Origin: Flavobacteriaceae bacterium
Lineage (GTDB): Bacteria; Bacteroidota; Bacteroidia; Flavobacteriales; Flavobacteriaceae
DNA length: 11,326 nt
Reading direction: 5' to 3'
NCBI GenBank assembly: GCA_030828025.1
Contig: JAURDG010000028.1
Location: 1-11,326, forward strand
Part shown: one piece after another, positions 1 to 5,215 of the stretch
How the letters are laid out: each line of letters opens with the position of its first letter
Numbering within the stretch: the first letter of the stretch is position 1
Position numbers and translations under genes: made by a program
Notes under the pieces: generated by a model
Told to the model about the DNA's origin: nothing
The model's database searches: none
Seen by the model: the letters and a program-made list of their open reading frames with translations, nothing else

Positions 1-344
1 AGGATAGATTGTCTAATCCACCAAACGGCGTATGAGATAAATTTGAATCCACGGGTTTCATCAAAGCGTTTTGCCGCTTTGATAAGACCTAGATTTCCTT
101 CGTTGATTAGGTCAGGAAGAGTAAGTCCTTGATTTTGGTACTGTTTGGCTACAGATACAACAAAACGAAGGTTTGCTTTTGTCAATTTTTCCAAAGCAAT
201 TTGATCACCAGCTTTGATACGCTGTGCTAATTCCACCTCCATTTCGGCGGTAATCAGATCAACTTTTCCTATTTCTTGAAGATATTTATCTAGTGAAGCG
301 GTCTCGCGATTAGTGACCTGCTTGGTAATTTTTAATTGCCTCAT
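1..344 (-). CDS. rpoD: Primary RNA polymerase sigma factor RpoD/SigA, N-terminal part (gene cut by window edge)
   Basis: Directs RNA polymerase to housekeeping promoters. The visible 114 residues start MRQLKITKQVTNRE and continue directly into sigma region 1.2 (around residues 17-48, SLDKYLQEIGKVDLITAEME) and region 2 (from about residue 50). Region 2 shows the core-binding LRFVVSVAKQY and DLINEGNLGLIKA segments and the start of region 2.3/2.4 (DETRGFKFISYAVWWIRQSI, around 95-114). There is no long acidic region 1.1, which fits the short primary sigma factors of Bacteroidota (about 290 residues, from general knowledge). The start is the ATG at 342-344, where the family-typical N-terminus begins. 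The 3' portion (regions 3 and 4) lies beyond base 1. The gene follows pnp on the same strand but is separated from it by a strong terminator, so it probably has its own promoter in 345-408, where I see no clear consensus box. No Shine-Dalgarno sequence is present. Confidence 0.96.
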   Translation of the reverse strand, partial: MRQLKITKQVTNRETASLDKYLQEIGKVDLITAEMEVELAQRIKAGDQIALEKLTKANLRFVVSVAKQYQNQGLTLPDLINEGNLGLIKAAKRFDETRGFKFISYAVWWIRQSI

Positions 345-408
345 TGCTTTGAAAAATGCTTATGCTATATATTATACGAACTTCAATAGCCTTAGGTTAC
401 AAAACCAC

Positions 409-443
409 AAAAAAAATCCGCCAGCTTGTTAGAACGGGCGGAT
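409..443 (-). terminator. Rho-independent terminator after pnp
   Basis: On the minus strand the arms ATCCGCC (443-437) and GGCGGAT (422-416) form a 7-bp stem around a 14-nt loop, followed directly by a run of eight T (416-409). It sits 22 bases past the pnp stop codon and ends the rpsO-pnp transcript before rpoD. It is the only textbook intrinsic terminator I found in the window. Confidence 0.9.
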
Positions 444-465
444 ATTGCTTGTTTTAAAAAAAGAA

Positions 466-2664
466 CTAGTCTCTTTTTTGTCTTCTATTTCGGTCACCGC
501 CGTTTCTTCGATCACCACTAGGACGAGGCTTACGCTCTACATATCCTTCTGGCTTTTCTAAAAGTGCTTTTCGCGAAACTTTCTCTTTTTTGGTTCTTGG
601 ATCTACACCGAAGTATTTTACATCGAATACATCACCCATATTGACAACATCGGTAACATTTTCGGTGCGCTCCCAAGCAAGTTCACTCACGTGTAAGAGT
701 ACTTCATTACCTGGTGCGTCGGTATATTCTACCACAGCTCCAAACTCAAGAATCTTAATGACTTGAACTTCATAGGTTTCGCCAACTTCTGGCTTGAAGG
801 TAAGTGCGTCGATGCGAGCAAGCACTCGATCAATACCTTCTGGTCCAGTACCTAAAATTTCAACTATACCATCACCCGTTTCTGGATCTTCATTGATCAC
901 AATCGTAGTTTGGGTTTCTTTTTGAAGTTCTTGAATGACTTTTCCACCAGGACCGATAAGTGCACCAATGTACTCATTTGGAATAGTGCACATCACCATT
1001 TTTGGTGCATGGTCTTTAACATCGGCTGCAGGAGTTGCTATGGTGTCTGTTAGTTTGCTTAAAATATGCAAACGTCCCTCACGAGCTTGCTTTAAGGCTT
1101 GAATCAAAATCTCATAAGGAAGTCCTTTGATTTTGATGTCCATCTGACATGCCGTAATCCCATGCTCCGTCCCCGTAACTTTAAAATCCATATCGCCCAA
1201 GTGATCTTCGTCACCAAGTATATCGGAGAGTACAGCAAAACGCTCACCGTCCGAAATAAGCCCCATGGCAATTCCTGAGACGGGATTTGAAATCTGCACA
1301 CCAGCGTCCATCAACGCCATAGTACCTGCACAAACAGTCGCCATCGATGATGAGCCGTTTGATTCCAATACTTCAGAGACCACACGTACGGTGTATGGAC
1401 AGTCGTCGGGCATTACTTTTTTTAGTGCACGTTGCGCCAAGTTTCCGTGTCCAATTTCACGTCTTGATGTTCCGCGCAAAGGACGTGCTTCGCCTGTACA
1501 AAACGGCGGGAAGTTGTAGTGTAAATAAAACCTTTCTTCTCCTTGTTCTGTAGGCAAATCGATGACGTTAGCTTCTCTTGAAGTGCCTAATGTAACGGTA
1601 GCTAATGCTTGTGTTTCACCACGTGTAAACACAGAAGAACCGTGTGTTGAAGGCAGATAGTCCACCTCACACCAAATGGGTCTGATGTCTGTTGTTTTGC
1701 GTCCATCCAAGCGTATTCCTTCGGTAAGTACCAATTCGCGTACAGCTTCTTTTTGTGCTTTACTGAAATATTTGCTAATTAAAGCTCCTTTTTCTTCTAA
1801 CTCTTCTGCTGAAAAAGTTTCGATAAGGGCTTCTTTAACCTCTCCAAAGGCTTCACTACGTTCATGCTTCGAACTGCCTTTTTTGGCAATATCGTAGCAT
1901 TTTTGGTAAGCAAACTCATGAATTTTTTGCTGCAATTCTTCGTCGCTGTCTTCAGCTTCATAGGTGCGTGTTTCTTTTTTGCCAGCTGCTTCGGCTAATT
2001 CAACTTGCGCAGCAATTTGAACCTTAATAGCCTCATGTCCAAAGCGAATGGCATCTGCCATGACTTCTTCGGAAACCTCGTCAAATTCGCCTTCTACCAT
2101 GGTTACTGAGTCTTCACTCGCACCAATCATGATATCGATATTCGATTCTTTTAGTTGTTCTTTGCTTGGATTGACAATAAATCGTCCATCTACTTGTCCA
2201 ACACGAACTTCAGAGATTGGACACTCGAAAGGGATGTCGGAAAGCTGAATTACTGTTGATGCGGCAAGACCAGCCAGAGCATCAGGCATTACATGTTCAT
2301 CATGAGACATTAACTGAATCATCACTTGTGTTTCTGCGTGATAGTCTTTAGGAAAAAGTGGACGAAGCACGCGGTCAACCAAGCGCATGGTCAAAATTTC
2401 CTCGTTACTCGGTCTGGCTTCACGCTTAAAAAAGCCACCTGGGAATCGTCCAGCAGCAGCAAATTTTTCACGGTAATCTACTGTTAATGGTAAAAAGTCA
2501 ACATCGGAAGCGTTGCGTGCCGATACAATTGTTGCTAGTAGCATACAGTTTCCACTGCGTACTACAACTGAGCCGTCGGCTTGCTTGGCAAGCTTTCCGG
2601 TTTCTAGGGTAATGCTACGACCATCGCCTAAATCAATAGTCGATGTATATACATTGGGAATCAT
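466..2664 (-). CDS. pnp: Polyribonucleotide nucleotidyltransferase (PNPase)
   Basis: Phosphorolytic 3'-to-5' exoribonuclease for mRNA decay, acting as a trimer in the cytoplasm. The product has 732 residues, close to the usual 700-750. Domain order: first RNase PH core (about 10-145), all-helical linker (about 240-310), second catalytic RNase PH core (about 320-540), KH domain (about 555-615, GxxG loop GPGG at 571-574) and S1 domain (about 626-700). The catalytic core keeps RPLRGTSRREIGHG (394-407), SNGSSSMA (435-442) and GDEDHLGDMD (484-493). D485 and D491 match, by alignment in memory, the catalytic aspartates of the E. coli enzyme. The C-terminus ends in an Arg/Lys/Gly-rich tail (about 710-732), probably a disordered RNA-binding extension. 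The gene lies 89 bp downstream of rpsO, the conserved rpsO-pnp order in which pnp is often cotranscribed. The ATG at 2662-2664 gives a family-typical N-terminus; no Shine-Dalgarno precedes it. Confidence 0.98.
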   Translation of the reverse strand: MIPNVYTSTIDLGDGRSITLETGKLAKQADGSVVVRSGNCMLLATIVSARNASDVDFLPLTVDYREKFAAAGRFPGGFFKREARPSNEEILTMRLVDRVLRPLFPKDYHAETQVMIQLMSHDEHVMPDALAGLAASTVIQLSDIPFECPISEVRVGQVDGRFIVNPSKEQLKESNIDIMIGASEDSVTMVEGEFDEVSEEVMADAIRFGHEAIKVQIAAQVELAEAAGKKETRTYEAEDSDEELQQKIHEFAYQKCYDIAKKGSSKHERSEAFGEVKEALIETFSAEELEEKGALISKYFSKAQKEAVRELVLTEGIRLDGRKTTDIRPIWCEVDYLPSTHGSSVFTRGETQALATVTLGTSREANVIDLPTEQGEERFYLHYNFPPFCTGEARPLRGTSRREIGHGNLAQRALKKVMPDDCPYTVRVVSEVLESNGSSSMATVCAGTMALMDAGVQISNPVSGIAMGLISDGERFAVLSDILGDEDHLGDMDFKVTGTEHGITACQMDIKIKGLPYEILIQALKQAREGRLHILSKLTDTIATPAADVKDHAPKMVMCTIPNEYIGALIGPGGKVIQELQKETQTTIVINEDPETGDGIVEILGTGPEGIDRVLARIDALTFKPEVGETYEVQVIKILEFGAVVEYTDAPGNEVLLHVSELAWERTENVTDVVNMGDVFDVKYFGVDPRTKKEKVSRKALLEKPEGYVERKPRPSGDRRNGGDRNRRQKRD

Positions 2665-2684
2665 ACGTTTTTATTTTAAAGTTA

Positions 2685-2716
2685 GTATCTGAGTGTTGTG
2701 TTGTGGTCGTAGATAC
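2685..2716 (-). other. Possible stem-loop in the rpsO-pnp intergenic / pnp leader
   Basis: On the minus strand GTATCT (2716-2711) can pair with AGATAC (2690-2685) across a 20-nt loop, ending 20 bases before the pnp start codon. There is no T-run after it, so it is not an intrinsic terminator. In E. coli the pnp leader has a stem-loop processed by RNase III for autoregulation; a similar role here is only an inference. Six base pairs with a large loop could arise by chance. Confidence 0.3.
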
Positions 2717-2753
2717 CAATGAAAAACCGAATGATGCGGATGCTTTTAAGTGC

Positions 2754-3023
2754 TTACTTGCGGATACCCAACTCCTTGATAAGGGATCGGTAGCGCTCAA
2801 TGTCTTTTGACTTTAAATAGTCTAAAAGACTTCTTCGTTTTCCAACCAACATAACCAAAGATCGCTCGGTATTGTAATCTTTTTTGTTTTGCTTCAAGTG
2901 ACCAGTTAGGTGGTTGATACGTGCTGTAAATAAAGCAATTTGCCCTTCTGTACTTCCAGTGTCTTTTTCAGACGATCCGTACTTTTTGAAGATTTCTGCT
3001 TTTGTTTCTTTTGTTAGTGACAT
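2754..3023 (-). CDS. rpsO: 30S ribosomal protein S15
   Basis: Primary-binding small-subunit protein that binds 16S rRNA in the central domain. The 89-residue product has the exact usual S15 length and carries the family signatures TGSTEGQIALFTARINHLTGHL (about 25-46), the HLTGHLKQNKKDY segment and LVGKRRSLLDYLKSKDIERYRSLIKELGIRK at the C-terminus. I chose the ATG at 3021-3023 (MSLTKETKAEIFKKYG). An in-frame ATG 32 codons upstream would add a non-homologous extension that runs through the probable promoter and leader hairpin. The gene is followed by pnp after 89 bp and lies downstream of accD after a 173-bp gap. S15 commonly represses its own translation through an mRNA structure, and a hairpin is present in this leader (see separate entry). 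Confidence 0.97.
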   Translation of the reverse strand: MSLTKETKAEIFKKYGSSEKDTGSTEGQIALFTARINHLTGHLKQNKKDYNTERSLVMLVGKRRSLLDYLKSKDIERYRSLIKELGIRK

Positions 3024-3055
3024 GCCAATATTGTTGTAAATAATTATTATGCGAT

Positions 3056-3072
3056 CCCGAGACGTTCTCGGG
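3056..3072 (-). promoter_or_regulatory. Perfect hairpin in the rpsO 5' leader
   Basis: On the minus strand CCCGAGA (3072-3066), loop ACG and TCTCGGG (3062-3056) form a perfect 7-bp GC-rich inverted repeat with a 3-nt loop. It begins four bases after the probable -7 box (3084-3077), so it would stand at or within a base or two of the mRNA 5' end, about 33 nt ahead of the rpsO start. There is no following T-run, so it is not a terminator. Possible roles are 5'-end protection, S15 autoregulation or a protein-binding operator; the sequence alone does not decide. Confidence 0.6.
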
Positions 3073-3076
3073 GCTG

Positions 3077-3084
3077 CAAATATA
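3077..3084 (-). promoter_or_regulatory. Probable rpsO promoter, -7 box
   Basis: The minus strand reads TATATTTG, an exact match to the Bacteroidota -7 consensus TAnnTTTG. Initiation about four bases past the box would give a leader of about 50 nt. A TTTG lies at 3099-3096, but only 11 bases upstream of the box, too close for the usual -33 element (about 17-23), so the -33 element is not clear. Confidence 0.55.
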
Positions 3085-3196
3085 GTAAAGAGATTCAAAC
3101 TTTTCACTAAAAATCGCATCGAGAAGTGTCGGGATGAAGCCTAGTAACTTTTTTCTATTAACGAATAACTATTGCCTCTTACCTATTATCCCCTGC

Positions 3197-4060
3197 CTAC
3201 GCCCGTGCCAAAAGCGGACGATTTAAAATCAAATCGAGGTACAAATTGATGTTATGCTTTAGGTCTTTGCGGTGTGATATAAAATCTAAGAACCCGTGTT
3301 CTTGCAAAAACTCCGCCGTTTGAAATCCGTCTGGTAAGTCTTGTCCTGTGGTGTCTTTTACTACACGGGGACCCGCAAAACCAATAAGTGCACCCGGTTC
3401 AGAAATATTGATGTCACCCAACATGGCAAACGAGGCTGTGGTTCCTCCAGTAGTTGGATCGGTACACAGCGAGATATACGGAATTTTAGCATCCGCCAGT
3501 TGCGCAAGTTTAGCAGATGTTTTGGCCATTTGCATTAACGATAGCGCAGCTTCCATCATTCGTGCACCTCCCGATTTTGAAATCATCACAAATGGAATTT
3601 TATGTTTTAATGCATAGTCTGCAGCTCGATAAATTTTTTCTCCAACAACAGAACCCATAGAACCACCAATAAAGCTAAAATCCATACAGGAAATGACCAA
3701 CTTGTTGCCGTTGGAATAACCTACCGCAGACCTAACTGCATCCTTTAATTTGGTTTTTTTCTGCGCGGCTTTAATGCGCTGCGTGTATTTTTTGGTATCC
3801 TCAAATTTAAGCGGATCTTTCGAAGCTAGATTGGCATCTAATTCCTTAAATTTATTGTCGTCAAACAAAATTTGGAAATACTCTTTACTGCCAATGCGCA
3901 CGTGGTAGTCATCTTCGGGGGACACATAAAAATTTTCAGCAAGCTGCTCGGTATCAATGATTTTTCCCGTTGGCGATTTGTACCACAATCCTTGAGGTGT
4001 ATCTTTTTTCTCGCTGGTTTGGGTTTGGATTCCTTTTTCAGTACGTCTGAACCATGCCAT
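3197..4060 (-). CDS. accD: Acetyl-CoA carboxylase, carboxyltransferase subunit beta, without zinc-ribbon cysteines
   Basis: With AccA it moves the carboxyl group from carboxybiotin on AccB to acetyl-CoA, giving malonyl-CoA for fatty-acid synthesis. The 287-residue product is of normal length. The crotonase-fold carboxyltransferase core is intact: CMDFSFIGGSMGSVVGEKI (about 125-143), SKSGGARMMEAALSLMQMAKTSAKL (161-185), DPTTGGTTASFAMLGD (201-216) and EPGALIGFAGPRVV (221-234). The N-terminus has the family start MAWFRRTEKGI and GLWYKSPTGK, but the four zinc-binding cysteines are replaced (S29, G32, S47, D50). The only cysteines in the protein are C125 and C199. My recollection is that this is shared by other Flavobacteriia, so it is a lineage trait rather than damage. 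The gene starts 38 bp after fbaA; the ATG at 4058-4060 gives the expected N-terminus. accA is not in the window. Confidence 0.96.
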   Translation of the reverse strand: MAWFRRTEKGIQTQTSEKKDTPQGLWYKSPTGKIIDTEQLAENFYVSPEDDYHVRIGSKEYFQILFDDNKFKELDANLASKDPLKFEDTKKYTQRIKAAQKKTKLKDAVRSAVGYSNGNKLVISCMDFSFIGGSMGSVVGEKIYRAADYALKHKIPFVMISKSGGARMMEAALSLMQMAKTSAKLAQLADAKIPYISLCTDPTTGGTTASFAMLGDINISEPGALIGFAGPRVVKDTTGQDLPDGFQTAEFLQEHGFLDFISHRKDLKHNINLYLDLILNRPLLARA

Positions 4061-4076
4061 AGGCTAAGAATTTCAT

Positions 4077-4084
4077 CAAATATA
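4077..4084 (-). promoter_or_regulatory. Possible accD promoter, -7 box
   Basis: The minus strand reads TATATTTG in the 38-bp fbaA-accD gap, matching TAnnTTTG, and ends 16 bases before the accD ATG. I see no TTTG at the proper distance upstream, where the sequence is the end of fbaA. If active, it would give accD its own start with a leader of about 13 nt in addition to read-through from fbaA. Confidence 0.45.
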
Positions 4085-4098
4085 TAAAACCTTAGAAA

Positions 4099-5166
4099 TT
4101 AGAGGGTATTAATATTGTTAAGATCCTCAAATGCTTGTTCCAAACGGGTAACGAACGCCTTTTCTCCTTCACGAAGCCATACACGTGGGTCATAGAATTT
4201 TTTGTTGGGCACATCATCTCCCTCAGGATTGCCGATCTGTGCCTGAAGGTAGGCCGCTTTTTCCTGAATATAATCCCGAACACCAGTTAAAAAGGCATAC
4301 TGCATATCTGTATCTATATTCATTTTTACTACTCCGTAGCTGATTCCTTCGAGAATTTCTTCAACGGTAGAGCCTGATCCTCCGTGGAAAACAAAGTCAA
4401 TAGTGTTGGGTGCTACACCAAATTTTTCTTCAACAAATGTTTGAGAATTTTTCAAAATCTTAGGCGTTAGTTTTACGTTTCCTGGTTTATATACACCATG
4501 TACATTGCCAAAGGCGGCGGCAATAGTAAACCGCGGGCTTATTTTCGACAATTCTTCAAAAGCATAGGCCACTTCTTCGGGTTGGGTATAGAGTTTTGAG
4601 CTATCAATATCTGTATTGTCAACACCATCTTCTTCGCCACCCGTAACACCTAATTCAATCTCTAGGGTCATGTCCATTTTTGCCATCCGCTCAAGATATT
4701 TTTTGCAGATTTCGATGTTTTCTTCGATGGGTTCTTCAGAAAGATCAATCATATGAGAGCTAAACAGCGATTTTCCAGTTTCGGCAAAGTGCTTTTCACT
4801 TGCATCCAACAAGCCGTCAATCCAAGGAAGTAAATTTTTAGCAGCGTGATCGGTGTGCAAAATTACACTAACGCCATAAAGTGCTGCCATTTGGTGCACG
4901 TGTTTTGCGCCAGCAATGGCACCTGCGATAGCCGCTTGATGATTGTCGTTGGCGAGTCCTTTACCCGCATTAAACTGGGCGCCACCGTTGGAAAATTGGA
5001 TGATGACGGGCGCATTTAGCTTAGCAGCTGTTTCCAGTACAGCGTTAATGGAATTGGAACCAATGACATTTACGGCTGGAAGTGCAAATTGCTTTTCTTT
5101 AGCGTAAGCGAAAATCTCTTGAACTTGGTTGCCCGTGGCAACACCTGGTTTGATAGAATGTGACAT
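4099..5166 (-). CDS. fbaA: Class II fructose-1,6-bisphosphate aldolase
   Basis: Zinc-dependent enzyme of glycolysis and gluconeogenesis that interconverts fructose 1,6-bisphosphate with dihydroxyacetone phosphate and glyceraldehyde 3-phosphate. The 355-residue product matches the long class IIA form (E. coli about 359). Visible active-site features are HTDH (104-107: catalytic D106, zinc ligand H107), LEIELGVTGGEEDGVDN (168-184), NVHGVYKPGN (221-230, zinc ligand H223), HGGSGS (261-266, zinc ligand H261) and NIDTD (283-287, substrate-binding N283 and D285). Assignments are by analogy with the E. coli residues. I chose the ATG at 5164-5166 (MSHSIKPGVATG). An ATG seven codons upstream falls exactly inside the promoter -7 box and would not be transcribed from it. 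The gene lies 42 bp after tamL and 38 bp before accD on the same strand. Confidence 0.97.
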   Translation of the reverse strand: MSHSIKPGVATGNQVQEIFAYAKEKQFALPAVNVIGSNSINAVLETAAKLNAPVIIQFSNGGAQFNAGKGLANDNHQAAIAGAIAGAKHVHQMAALYGVSVILHTDHAAKNLLPWIDGLLDASEKHFAETGKSLFSSHMIDLSEEPIEENIEICKKYLERMAKMDMTLEIELGVTGGEEDGVDNTDIDSSKLYTQPEEVAYAFEELSKISPRFTIAAAFGNVHGVYKPGNVKLTPKILKNSQTFVEEKFGVAPNTIDFVFHGGSGSTVEEILEGISYGVVKMNIDTDMQYAFLTGVRDYIQEKAAYLQAQIGNPEGDDVPNKKFYDPRVWLREGEKAFVTRLEQAFEDLNNINTL

Positions 5167-5184
5167 GCGTTTTTTTTGGTTGGG

Positions 5185-5215
5185 CAAAAGTATAAAAGAA
5201 TAATGGGCTTAGAAA
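5185..5215 (-). promoter_or_regulatory. Probable fbaA promoter
   Basis: The minus strand has TACTTTTG (5192-5185), a full match to the Bacteroidota -7 consensus TAnnTTTG, with TTTC (5215-5212) exactly 19 bases upstream as a one-mismatch -33 element. The -33 part overlaps the last codons of tamL. Predicted initiation near 5181 gives a leader of about 15 nt to the chosen ATG. Confidence 0.6.

Noticed and set aside
345..408. A promoter for rpoD, with TTTG followed 23 bases later by TATAATATATAG
   Set aside because: The AT-rich box does not match TAnnTTTG well and the spacing is at the limit. A promoter is likely in this stretch but cannot be placed.
1104..2248. Several open frames of 65-84 codons on the plus strand and one on the minus strand within pnp
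   Set aside because: They are shadows of the conserved pnp frame, with no recognisable domains or promoter signals.
3024..3119. A 32-residue N-terminal extension of S15 starting at an upstream ATG
   Set aside because: The extension has no S15 similarity, would make the protein longer than the usual 89 residues, and covers the probable promoter box and leader hairpin.
3120..3196. A terminator after accD
   Set aside because: Only 4-bp pairings near short T or A runs are visible; a second TCGGGA copy here (near 3129) does not form a stem with its surroundings.
3341..4283. Open frames of 63-89 codons opposite or out of frame with accD and fbaA
   Set aside because: They lie wholly or mostly inside well-conserved genes and their compositions look like frame shadows.
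5167..5187. A seven-residue longer aldolase start
   Set aside because: Its ATG is inside the TACTTTTG promoter box, so it would not be in the transcript; the downstream ATG gives the usual N-terminus.
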